From contig JAJQEA010000309.1 in assembly GCA_021201905.1 (NCBI GenBank), positions 6,439-41,526 on the forward strand: a stretch of 35,088 nucleotides of DNA. Reading direction: 5' to 3'. Source of the DNA: Clostridia bacterium. Its GTDB lineage: Bacteria > Bacillota > Clostridia > Lachnospirales > Lachnospiraceae. The translations under genes were made by a program, and so were the position numbers. Shown here in pieces: positions 24,789 to 32,890 of this stretch; positions within the stretch are counted from its first letter, which is position 1; every line of letters begins with the position of its first letter. The notes under the pieces were generated by a model. That model had not been told where the DNA came from and did no database searches. It was given only the letters and a program-made list of their open reading frames with translations.

Positions 24789-24817
24789 TTGTACTATTAC
24801 ACATTTTACATTATAAT
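24789..24817 (+). promoter_or_regulatory. Promoter for the solute-binding protein and kinase
   Basis: TTGTAC (24789-24794), 17 nt, TATAAT (24812-24817). It begins directly after the EAL terminator, so the downstream pair has its own transcription start. A leader of about 77 nt precedes ATG 24901. Confidence 0.6.
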
Positions 24818-24900
24818 TAAACTAATCGTCTTTTTAGTAACCGAAACAAAGATACTGTGTATAAAAAAGAGAGCTCAAACGCTGTCTGTGAGGAAAAAGC

Positions 24901-26139
24901 ATGAGGAAAAAAATAAGCAGAAAACACTTGCTGGGCTGCGGCTGCGTTGCCGTTGCTTTCGCTGTTCTGCTCTGCATCCGTGGGTACAGGGAAAACAGGA
25001 AACAGGAGATCGAGGTGGCCCTTTGGGCCTTCGATGTATATGATGATTATATGAAGCAGGTGCAGAGTCTGGTTCCGGATGTAAAGATTAAATGGGTTGC
25101 AGGGCAGAGAGATATAAGTTATTACAAGAACCTGGCAGAAGACGGCCATCTGCCCGATATTATAACGGTCCGCAAATTTTCCCTGAAGGACTCTCTGTCC
25201 CTGAATCCCTATCTTCTGGATTTGACTAAGACTGAAGTGGCATCTTCTTATTATGATATTTACCTCGAACATTATAAAACCAGCGGAGGAAATGTCTTTT
25301 GGGTTCCTATGTCCGGTACGGTAGACGGCATTGTTGCCAACAAAACACTGTTTGAAACATATGGCATCCCTGTTCCCGGGGATTTCGACAGCTTTGTCTC
25401 AGCCTGCAAGGAGTTTGAAGCCCATGGCATCCGGGGATATTCCCTTGATTTCAGTCTTGATTATAACGCCCTGCATTTTTTGCAGGGAATGGGGATTGAA
25501 AACCTGGCTTCGGTTGACGGGATCGTCTGGAGAAAAGCCTATGAAAACGGAAAGACAAATCAGCTGGACCCCAAGGTGTGGCTTCCCGCCTTTGAGAAAA
25601 TGGAGAGGCTTAACACATTAAAAATCCTGGATAAGGATACCATGTATTTGGATGACATGCTCTCCTACCAAAAATTCATGGAGAGAACACAGGCCATGGT
25701 TAATATCAGCAGCGAAAGTATATCCAGGCTTCTGCCCGGACAAAACATAGAAATTCTTCCGTACTTTGGCGAGCAGCAGGACTTTCTGCTGACCTACCCT
25801 ACCTTCAACGCCGCCATAAGCAAAAACGTGGAAAAAAGCAGCGAGAAGAAACAAGCGGCCTGGAAAGTTCTGACAGCCATGACCTCGCCCCAGGCCCAGG
25901 AGGTGCTGAACCAATATACAGACGGATTGATTTCCTATAAACGGGATGTTTCCTTCCAATACGAAGGAAGTATGAGCATGGTGCAGCAGTATCTGGAAAC
26001 CAACCGCACCTGCTTCCGTCTTGGCAGTGAAGATTTTTTCGAGATTTCCAAACAAACCCTGGACGAGATGCTGGAGCATAACCTCTCTGCTGAAAGCGCC
26101 CTCGATTTGATGAACGGCTATCTGTCCCATTCGGAGTAA
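24901..26139 (+). CDS. Membrane-anchored extracellular solute-binding protein, sugar type
   Basis: A 412-residue family 1 solute-binding-like protein. The N-terminus has a basic stretch and a hydrophobic helix (residues about 10-26). The cysteines (GCGC) lie at its start rather than its end, so an uncleaved anchor is more likely than a lipoprotein signal. Body motifs typical of these proteins are DIITVRKFS, 'VFWVPMSGTVDGIVANKTLFETYGIPVPGDFDSFVSACKEF' and 'AAWKVLTAMTSPQAQEVLNQY'. No permease or ATPase gene is nearby. It is followed 52 nt later by a hybrid kinase, so it may act as the kinase's ligand receptor rather than in transport. Confidence 0.82.
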   Translation: MRKKISRKHLLGCGCVAVAFAVLLCIRGYRENRKQEIEVALWAFDVYDDYMKQVQSLVPDVKIKWVAGQRDISYYKNLAEDGHLPDIITVRKFSLKDSLSLNPYLLDLTKTEVASSYYDIYLEHYKTSGGNVFWVPMSGTVDGIVANKTLFETYGIPVPGDFDSFVSACKEFEAHGIRGYSLDFSLDYNALHFLQGMGIENLASVDGIVWRKAYENGKTNQLDPKVWLPAFEKMERLNTLKILDKDTMYLDDMLSYQKFMERTQAMVNISSESISRLLPGQNIEILPYFGEQQDFLLTYPTFNAAISKNVEKSSEKKQAAWKVLTAMTSPQAQEVLNQYTDGLISYKRDVSFQYEGSMSMVQQYLETNRTCFRLGSEDFFEISKQTLDEMLEHNLSAESALDLMNGYLSHSE

Positions 26140-26191
26140 ACCACAGGAAAATGCCCTGCTCTGCAAATACAAATGAAAAGTTGGAACCTTT

Positions 26192-28771
26192 ATGAAAATT
26201 ACGGATGAAGAGAAAAACAGTATTACCAATAAATATAGACACATGCGCAACGCCATAGTGATTGGCGCGCTGATCGCCATATCCGGCGTTATTTTCCTTA
26301 TGTACATCTTTCTAAGAAACATGGAAAACAATGCCAGAAAGGAAAACGAATATCATTTACTGGAGATCGCCCATCAGGTAACTGACAATCTGAATTCCAA
26401 GCTGGAACAGAATTGGTCCCTTTTGCACAGTATCAACTATAATTTAACCATGTTTTCCCAGATGTCGGAACAGGACACCCGGACATACAGGCAAAATCTG
26501 GTAAAAGAGTGGAAATTCAGCCACATTTATTTCATCGATGACGCGGGTAACTGCAGCGACGAATACGGTCAAAGGAGCCGGCTGATATCCAGTGATAATT
26601 CAATCGCACTTTTAGTGGATAAAAAAGACGTATCCTTCTTGAGACGGGATGTAAATGGAAATGCCACACTGTTTTTTGCAATTCCGGTGGAGAAGAAACA
26701 ATACGGTTCCACAAACATATCTGCCATAGCCCTGGAATATAAGCTGGACAATATATTGGATATACTAACCATATCAGCCTTTGAAAAAAAGGCGGTATGC
26801 TATGTTATCAATGAAAACGGAAGCAGGCTGTTTAATACCCAGGCTGAAAATGCCATGAAAAACTATAATATATTCAATTATCTGGAGCTTGTGTCAAAGG
26901 ACGGAAAAAACAGCGCCGGGGCAATCCAGGCAGCCATGGACAGCGGTTCAAGCGGGGTGACTGTTTATACAAAAGACGGGCAGCAGGAATATATCAGCTA
27001 CACTCCTCTGGAAAACGGAAAATGGACTCTGCTTCTCTTTGTGGGAGGAGACATCATCGGGGAAAATATGAACCAGTTTTCCAGAAATGTGTTTACTTCA
27101 TGTGCCGCTATTGTGGGGCTTCTTCTTATTATAAGCGGCTTCATATTTTTTCGGCTCAATGAGCTTGCCAACAAAAAGAGGGACGCCGACGTATATAACC
27201 GCGAGCGAATGCTGAACCTTTTAATCGACCGGGGAAATGAAGTATATATGATGTATAATAAAACGGAAGGCTGCCTGGAGTACGTGAGCCCCAATCTGGA
27301 AGGTGTGATGGGCTGGAGCCGTCAGGATGCGGAGAAGCTGTTTTCAGAGGCAGGCATGGCAGACGGGGACGGCATCACTGAGATCCAGGATGAATTTATC
27401 CAGTGGGACGGCCGGGGAGAATTTGTAGGCTCTATCCACAGGCACCGGAACCCACAGACAGGGAATTTACGTTGGATACGCCTTCAGGTGAATCCGGTGC
27501 ATCTTGACTCTGAAGAAGTGTGGATCGCCAACCTTTCCGATATGACCAAAGAATGGGAGCAGCGGGAAAATTTAGAGCAGGCCCTTATGGCGGCCAACAG
27601 CGCAAACATAGCAAAGAGCAATTTCCTCTCTAATATGAGCCATGATATCCGCACACCCATGAATGCTATCCTTGGAATGACAGACATTGCAAAGCGCTAT
27701 GCGGAGGATCCTGAAAAAGTCAGGAACTGCATGAACAAAATATCCTATTCCTCAAAGCATCTGCTGGCCCTGATCGACGAGATCCTTGACATGTCCAGGA
27801 TTGAAAGCGGAAAAATGCTGCTGGACAATAAGATTTTTTCTCTGTCCGGTATGCTGGATGGCATTATATCTATGTTTCAGGAACCAATCAAAGCAAAAGA
27901 CCTTTCATTCAGCATGGTGAAAAACGGTATAAAAAATGATTCTCTCATAGGGGACGAGTTCCGCCTGAGCCGCATATTGGTTAATATACTTTCTAATGCC
28001 ATAAAATATACGCCTCCACAGGGAACCATCCTATTTTCCATAACAGAACTTGAGCCGTACAGGGAAGGTCATGCCAGATACCAGTTTATCATAAAGGACA
28101 ATGGAAGGGGAATGACGGATGCGTTTTTGAAAACCATCTTTATGCCTTTTACAAGAATGGAAGAAAAGGAAGGACACACCACACAGGGAACCGGCCTTGG
28201 CATGGCCATTACCAAAAGTATGCTGGATCTGATGGGAGGAAGCATACACGTTGAAAGCGCCCAGGAACAGGGAAGCACGTTTACCGTTGACCTGGAACTG
28301 GAGATAGGGGAAGCCTCTGAAAGCCCGGAGGAAGCGAACGAACAGGATGCCGGCCAGAATCACCACTTTGAGTTTGCCGGAAGGAGGGTTCTGGTTGTCG
28401 AGGACAACGCGATAAACGAGGAAATTTTAAAAGAGCTTCTGCACATCGAGGGGGCTTTGACGGACAGCGCGGCAAACGGCCGGGAAGCTGTGGACAAATT
28501 TGAACAATCACCGCCCGGTTACTATGATTTTATTCTGATGGACGTCCAGATGCCTGTAATGAACGGATACGAGGCAGCTGCCAGGATACGCAGCCTGGAG
28601 CGCTCTGATGCAAACACAATTCCTATTATTGCCCTGACAGCCAATGCCTTTTCCGAGGACAGAAACAAAGCCCTGGCCGCCGGCATGAACGCCCATGTGG
28701 CAAAGCCCATAGATATGGTAAAGCTTCGCAGCGTGCTGGGAGAAGTGTTTTCATCCCGGGAGAATGCTTAG
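26192..28771 (+). CDS. Hybrid sensor histidine kinase with receiver domain
   Basis: An 859-residue membrane sensor. Helix 1 spans residues about 22-44, an extracellular sensor of about 250 residues follows, and helix 2 is near 300-322. A PAS-like domain (about 345-455, 'YVSPNLEGVMGWSRQDAEKLFSE...IRLQVNPVHL') comes next. The dimerisation domain has the phospho-accepting His484 in MSHDIRTPMNAILGMT. The ATPase domain shows N-box NILSNAIKYTPP, DNGRGM and GTGLGMAITKSMLDLMGG. The C-terminal receiver has phospho-acceptor Asp784 in LMDVQMPVMNGYEA and a conserved Lys in AHVAKPID. All key residues are intact. There is no DNA-binding output, so signal goes to another protein, perhaps the c-di-GMP enzyme nearby. 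The ribosome binding site before ATG 26192 is weak. Confidence 0.92.
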   Translation: MKITDEEKNSITNKYRHMRNAIVIGALIAISGVIFLMYIFLRNMENNARKENEYHLLEIAHQVTDNLNSKLEQNWSLLHSINYNLTMFSQMSEQDTRTYRQNLVKEWKFSHIYFIDDAGNCSDEYGQRSRLISSDNSIALLVDKKDVSFLRRDVNGNATLFFAIPVEKKQYGSTNISAIALEYKLDNILDILTISAFEKKAVCYVINENGSRLFNTQAENAMKNYNIFNYLELVSKDGKNSAGAIQAAMDSGSSGVTVYTKDGQQEYISYTPLENGKWTLLLFVGGDIIGENMNQFSRNVFTSCAAIVGLLLIISGFIFFRLNELANKKRDADVYNRERMLNLLIDRGNEVYMMYNKTEGCLEYVSPNLEGVMGWSRQDAEKLFSEAGMADGDGITEIQDEFIQWDGRGEFVGSIHRHRNPQTGNLRWIRLQVNPVHLDSEEVWIANLSDMTKEWEQRENLEQALMAANSANIAKSNFLSNMSHDIRTPMNAILGMTDIAKRYAEDPEKVRNCMNKISYSSKHLLALIDEILDMSRIESGKMLLDNKIFSLSGMLDGIISMFQEPIKAKDLSFSMVKNGIKNDSLIGDEFRLSRILVNILSNAIKYTPPQGTILFSITELEPYREGHARYQFIIKDNGRGMTDAFLKTIFMPFTRMEEKEGHTTQGTGLGMAITKSMLDLMGGSIHVESAQEQGSTFTVDLELEIGEASESPEEANEQDAGQNHHFEFAGRRVLVVEDNAINEEILKELLHIEGALTDSAANGREAVDKFEQSPPGYYDFILMDVQMPVMNGYEAAARIRSLERSDANTIPIIALTANAFSEDRNKALAAGMNAHVAKPIDMVKLRSVLGEVFSSRENA

Positions 28772-28773
28772 CC

Positions 28774-28888
28774 GGGACTTCTGAAGGTGTTTGATGCGGA
28801 CTCCCTGAAACCGGACCATTCCTTCTTTCCCAATATGTCCGGCCAGAAGGCAAAGGATGTCATAGCATGCCTGATTGACCTGTCCTGG
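28774..28888 (+). pseudogene. Remnant of an EAL gene, duplicated from 24426-24540
   Basis: These 115 bp align without gaps to 24426-24540 of the EAL gene with nine mismatches by eye (about 92% identity). They encode a broken version of its '...LDRSFFLNMTGQKAKDVISCLIDLS' segment (here SLKPDHSFFPNMSGQKAKDVIACLIDLS). The homology starts three bases after the hybrid-kinase stop and is cut off after 'DLSW'. The rest of the EAL domain is missing, and the sequence then runs straight into a near copy of the EAL terminator. A frame from 28787 to 29104 is open but is only this remnant plus downstream sequence. Confidence 0.85.
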
Positions 28889-28898
28889 TATCTAAAAA

Positions 28899-28929
28899 AG
28901 CGTAGCAGTTTCAGACTGCTGCGCTTTTT
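28899..28929 (+). terminator. Terminator after the hybrid kinase and EAL remnant
   Basis: An 11-bp stem (28899-28909 with 28915-28925, one G-U pair), a 5-nt loop and TTTTT. Its right arm and T-run duplicate those at 24776-24787. Confidence 0.8.
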
Positions 28930-29175
28930 CTATTCTGTCAGGATCTGTACTGTAAATTTCTCACAGGAAGGAGAAAGCGAAAAATGTACATACAGATACA
29001 TAAAAATACTATTTTTGACACCTGAAGGATACGGAATGGAAAAATGTAAAATAATCGCGAAAAATCTTGTGTTTATATACAAAATTAGCTATCATAACTT
29101 ATGAGATAATAACGAAAAATCAAGCTCTGCTTGACAATAAAATGTACATAATTATACTTAAAGGAGAAAAGAGAA
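28930..29175. other. AT-rich intergenic stretch before the RpiR gene
   Basis: No coding sequence is convincing here. It marks the switch from moderate-GC sequence to the more AT-rich block downstream and ends with the RpiR promoter (29131-29158). Confidence 0.5.
29131..29158 (+). promoter_or_regulatory. RpiR gene promoter
   Basis: A perfect TTGACA (29131-29136), 16 nt, TATACT (29153-29158); then AAGGAG at 29160-29165 before ATG 29176. Confidence 0.7.
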
Positions 29176-30036
29176 ATGAGAAATATCGTTGAAGAAATCG
29201 AAGCAAATTACAATAAAATGACAAAAAGCCAACGGAAAATAGGGGATTTTATTATTGAAAATTACAGTATTGTACCGTTTGAAACCATAAGCAGCATTGC
29301 TGCCAGAGTTGGACAGAGCACCACATCATTGATTCGATTTTCACGTATGCTTGGATACAGGGATTATAGTGATTTAAAATACCATATTCAGGAGTCCATT
29401 AAAGGGAAAATAAGCCTTCCCGCCCGATTGAAAAATACAGCTTCAGACAGCGCTGATACCGCTGACGCAAGTAGGGATTTCTCGGTTTGCAGAGATAATG
29501 CTGTGAACAACATTGACAAGACAATTAAATATATGAATAAAGCTGATTTAGATGAAGCAATTGAATTGATATGCAAAACCAAGAGAACGTATGTATTGGG
29601 ATTACGCTCCTGCTTTTCACCGGCATACTTGTTTTCAATGGTTTTATCACAAATAAAAACAGGTACACGGTTGATTCACGGAATCGGGAACGTATTCCCG
29701 GAGGAGATTATAGATGTAAACAAGGACGATTTGCTGGTGGTCTTTACCTTTCCCAGGTTTTATAAGGAAACACTGAACTTAGCCAGTTACATGCACCGCT
29801 ATGGCGCAAAAGTAATTTTAATCACGTCGAATCAGCATGAACATATTAAACAATACGGCGATATTATTTTGCCGGTATATGTAAATGGAATTTCTTTTAA
29901 GGATTCATTTGTGGCAGTCATATTTTTGATTGAATATATAATTTCAGAGGTTGTACGACGCAATAAAAAGGAGAGTCTGAAAACTATTTCTAAATTGGAA
30001 GAGCTTCTTAGTCAAAGCTATTTTATGGGTTTTTAA
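29176..30036 (+). CDS. RpiR/MurR-family regulator with SIS domain
   Basis: A 286-residue regulator. The N-terminal helix-turn-helix (residues 1-77) carries 'NYNKMTKSQRKIGDFIIENYSIVPFETISSIAARVGQSTTSLIRFSRMLGYRDYSDLK'. The C-terminal sugar-isomerase-like (SIS) domain, about 120-250, includes 'KRTYVLGLRSCFSPAYLFSMVLSQI', 'DLLVVFTFPRFYKETLNLASYMHRYGAKVILITS' and 'GDIILPV'. SIS domains usually sense phosphosugars or related phosphoesters. The effector is therefore probably an intermediate of the adjacent pathway, such as the phosphorylated acid made by the kinase-like enzyme. It is separated by 57 nt from the transporter gene and may be cotranscribed with it. Confidence 0.9.
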   Translation: MRNIVEEIEANYNKMTKSQRKIGDFIIENYSIVPFETISSIAARVGQSTTSLIRFSRMLGYRDYSDLKYHIQESIKGKISLPARLKNTASDSADTADASRDFSVCRDNAVNNIDKTIKYMNKADLDEAIELICKTKRTYVLGLRSCFSPAYLFSMVLSQIKTGTRLIHGIGNVFPEEIIDVNKDDLLVVFTFPRFYKETLNLASYMHRYGAKVILITSNQHEHIKQYGDIILPVYVNGISFKDSFVAVIFLIEYIISEVVRRNKKESLKTISKLEELLSQSYFMGF

Positions 30037-30093
30037 AATTGGTAATTCACACTTGGCGTGCAAAGGTGAAAATATAAAAAAAGGGGTATATGA

Positions 30094-31491
30094 ATGACTG
30101 AAATAAACAACATAAAGAAAAAACCAGGTTTTATGTTTTCTCTGGCCCTTATGATTGCTCTCTGTACGGTTGTTATTACACCGTATGTATTATGGAGAAC
30201 AAACATGGCAGCTACCTTTTTTCTGTCATACCTGTTTGTAATTCCGGCTTGTATGTCATTAGGCTATTCGTATCAGGAATTAGAGAAGGCTGTGTTTGAA
30301 AATGCATCTAAGGTAATATCCTCTGTTTTCATTTTGCTTGCGGTAGGTGGAATGGTTGGAACCTGGATTGCGGCCGGGACTGTATCTAGTATTGTATACA
30401 TTGGCCTGCAGCTTATTACGCCAAAACTGTTTTTGCTTATTACCTTTATTATCGGTTCTCTCTATGCGATTGCATGCGGAACTTCCTGGGGAACTTTAGG
30501 TACAATTGGTATCGCGATGTCTGCGGTGGGAACCGGTCTTGGCGTACCGCCCGCAATGACAGCAGGCGCAATTGTCAGTGCAGCTTTTTTGGGTGATAGT
30601 TTTTCACCAATGAGCGACAGTCCAAATCTGGAGTCTGCGATTGCCGGGGTTAATGTCATGGACCATGTCAGACATATGGCAAAAATTCAGATTCCTGTCT
30701 TTGTAATTGGCGCTGCCTTTTACGCCGCAGTTGGTTTTGGCCAGAGCGGTTCAGGTCAGATTCACAATGAAACAACGGATATGATTATATCAACGCTTTC
30801 AGGAAATTATCACATTGGCTTTATAGCATTTCTTCCTGCACTGGCGGTATTGATTCTGCTTCTTTTAAAGAAGTCAGCAGTAATTTCTATCCTGATTAGC
30901 TCCATCACCGGAGTTATCGTGGCCTGTATCTATCAGGGCGCCGGGCTGAAAACCGCACTTGAGCGCTTCTGGTCAGGCGTAAAGAGCAATACAGGGGTTG
31001 GACTGGTTGATACTCTCCTCTCCAGGGGCGGTGTCACAAGCTTATTCTCCAGTGCAGCATTATATTTAATTACCTTTGGATTGATTGGTATCCTCACAAA
31101 AGCCGGAATCCTGGATGCGGTCATTGAACCGTTGGTTAATAAAGTAAAATCCGGATTTCAACTTCTTATTACTACCATATTTACAGGATTTATCGGTGAC
31201 GCCGTGGGTTGCTCTGGTTCCTTTGCCTATATATTTACAGGAAATCTGTTAAAGCCGGTTTATAAAAAGATGAATGTAAGCGATCTTGATTTAGCCAGAA
31301 ATATGGGCTGTTCCGTTACACCATTAGGACCGTTGATTCCGTGGAATGTCAATGCGGTAATTGCACTGGATCTTTTGGGTGTTTCATGCATACAGTATGC
31401 ACCATACTGTGTACAGGCATATCTGATGCCCTTAATGTTAATTGCATTTTTCGTGTTTCGTTCAAAAAAGACGGAGGAGAAGAGTTTATGA
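30094..31491 (+). CDS. NhaC-family Na+/H+ antiporter-like transporter
   Basis: A 465-residue protein with about 11-12 hydrophobic segments. Family signatures are 'IIGSLYAIACGTSWGTLGTIGIAMSAVG', 'AGAIVSAAFLGDSFSPMSDSPNLESAIAGVN' and 'MGCSVTPLGPLIPWN'. NhaC relatives include Na+/H+ antiporters and the MleN malate/lactate exchanger, so this member may carry a small hydroxy acid. That inference rests on the operon: the next gene, overlapping its stop by an ATGA, is a glycerate-kinase-like enzyme. The ribosome binding site is AAAGGGG at about 30080. An antiport role in pH homeostasis remains possible. Confidence 0.85.
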   Translation: MTEINNIKKKPGFMFSLALMIALCTVVITPYVLWRTNMAATFFLSYLFVIPACMSLGYSYQELEKAVFENASKVISSVFILLAVGGMVGTWIAAGTVSSIVYIGLQLITPKLFLLITFIIGSLYAIACGTSWGTLGTIGIAMSAVGTGLGVPPAMTAGAIVSAAFLGDSFSPMSDSPNLESAIAGVNVMDHVRHMAKIQIPVFVIGAAFYAAVGFGQSGSGQIHNETTDMIISTLSGNYHIGFIAFLPALAVLILLLLKKSAVISILISSITGVIVACIYQGAGLKTALERFWSGVKSNTGVGLVDTLLSRGGVTSLFSSAALYLITFGLIGILTKAGILDAVIEPLVNKVKSGFQLLITTIFTGFIGDAVGCSGSFAYIFTGNLLKPVYKKMNVSDLDLARNMGCSVTPLGPLIPWNVNAVIALDLLGVSCIQYAPYCVQAYLMPLMLIAFFVFRSKKTEEKSL

Positions 31492-32888
31492 AGAAAATAA
31501 AAAACAATGATGCGTTACTTTCACATGGCGATATTGAATCCCGGAAAAAAATAACAGAGCTTCTGGAGGGAATGTGGGATAAGGTGGATTCCTATAAGCT
31601 GATTCACAAGCTAATGCATGTGGAAGGAAATCTGCTTCATATAGGCTCAAAAACCTACGATATGGACCAGCTGGCACATATTTACATGTTCGGCGCCGGA
31701 AAGGCATGCAACGCAATGGCCATGGCGGTATGCGATATCCTGGGTGAAAAATTAACAGAGGGAATCATTTCCGTAAAGATTGTTGAACCAGGAGACCATT
31801 ACATAAATACAAAGGTATATAACGGCGGGCACCCTCTCCCCAATGAAGAAGGCATGAAGGCAGCCGAGGCTATTCTTAACATGATAGACAAAGGAACGGC
31901 TCAGGATCTTTTCATATCCGTAATCAGCGGAGGAAGCTCAGCGCTGCTTACCTGCCCTAAACCGGGAATCTCGTTGGAAGATGAAATCGCTGCGCAGGAT
32001 ATGCTTCTCAGATCCGGCGCCAAGATGGAAGAAATAAATGCAGTAAGACGGCATATTTCCCGGACAAATGGAGGCCGGCTGGCAGAGGCTGTTTTAGAAA
32101 AGGGCGCGGAGATTGTAAATATCATCGTGGGTGACGGTGTTGGGGTTCTTCCTACAACCGACTTTACAGTACCCTATGCATTTACGGGAACACCGGTGGC
32201 TCCGGACAGGACAACCCTGGAGGATGCCAAAGCTTGTATCGTGAACTATGAGTTAAAGGAAAAACTTCCAAAATCCATTGTGGATTTTATCTTTTCCGAT
32301 GATGACAGGAATGAAACACCCAAGTCTTTCTCGGAAAAGGCAACACATTTCTGCCTGAATAACGTGCCGGATTCCTGTGAGGCGGCAATCCGCACAGCAG
32401 AGGAAATGGGCATTCCCTCTATGGTATTCTCCACTTTTATCGAGGGAGAAAGCAGAGAGGCAGGCTATTTCTTTGGTTCACTGGCCCGGGAGATTCAGGC
32501 CAACCACAGGCCCATTGCTGCTCCATGCTTTGTTTTCTGTTCCGGAGAGACGACAACTAAGGTGGCGGATGGATGTCATGGCAAGGGCGGTCCCTCACAT
32601 GAGCTGGCCATGGGATTTGCCATGACGGCAAAGGCCACAGACGGAGCTGTGATGGCATCGGTGGATACAGAGGGAACCGACGGGACGACCTGTTATGCAG
32701 GCGCTGTCACGGACTCTAAAACATTCTCTGAGCTGGAAACAGCCGGAATTAATATTTTCGAAGCTCTGAAAGAGCATGACTGCGGCACTGTGTTGGAAAA
32801 GCTGAATAATTCGATTTTAACGGGCAATACCGGAACAAATCTTTGTGATTTTAATGTGATGTATGTACCAAAAAAGGGAGAGAACTAA
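31488..32888 (+). CDS. Type-2 glycerate-kinase-like enzyme (MOFRL family), divergent
   Basis: A 466-residue protein of the glycerate 2-kinase (GckA/TtuD, DUF4147-MOFRL) family. It keeps the family's framework: MFGAGKACNAMA, VISGGSSALLTCP, INAVRRHISRTNGGRLAEAV, SGETTTKVADG and DTEGTDGTTCYAGAVTDS. Two motifs depart from the norm. The usual 'SDVxGDDxxxIxSGPTxPD' reads VGDGVGVLPTTDFTVPYAFTGTPVAPD, and the 'GGRNQE' of the MOFRL domain reads GGPSHE. ATG 31488 overlaps the transporter stop (ATGA) and has GGAGGA upstream; a longer frame from 31341 overlaps the transporter and is rejected. Normal members phosphorylate glycerate at position 2; the actual substrate here is uncertain. Confidence 0.85.
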   Translation: MKKIKNNDALLSHGDIESRKKITELLEGMWDKVDSYKLIHKLMHVEGNLLHIGSKTYDMDQLAHIYMFGAGKACNAMAMAVCDILGEKLTEGIISVKIVEPGDHYINTKVYNGGHPLPNEEGMKAAEAILNMIDKGTAQDLFISVISGGSSALLTCPKPGISLEDEIAAQDMLLRSGAKMEEINAVRRHISRTNGGRLAEAVLEKGAEIVNIIVGDGVGVLPTTDFTVPYAFTGTPVAPDRTTLEDAKACIVNYELKEKLPKSIVDFIFSDDDRNETPKSFSEKATHFCLNNVPDSCEAAIRTAEEMGIPSMVFSTFIEGESREAGYFFGSLAREIQANHRPIAAPCFVFCSGETTTKVADGCHGKGGPSHELAMGFAMTAKATDGAVMASVDTEGTDGTTCYAGAVTDSKTFSELETAGINIFEALKEHDCGTVLEKLNNSILTGNTGTNLCDFNVMYVPKKGEN

Positions 32889-32890
32889 CT

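Noticed and set aside
28787-29104. Plus-strand open frame of 105 codons after the hybrid kinase
   Set aside because: Its first third is the EAL remnant and the remainder runs through a terminator and AT-rich non-coding sequence.
31341-31487. Upstream extension of the glycerate-kinase-like gene
   Set aside because: It overlaps the conserved end of the NhaC transporter in another frame, and ATG 31488 has GGAGGA and the coupled ATGA overlap.
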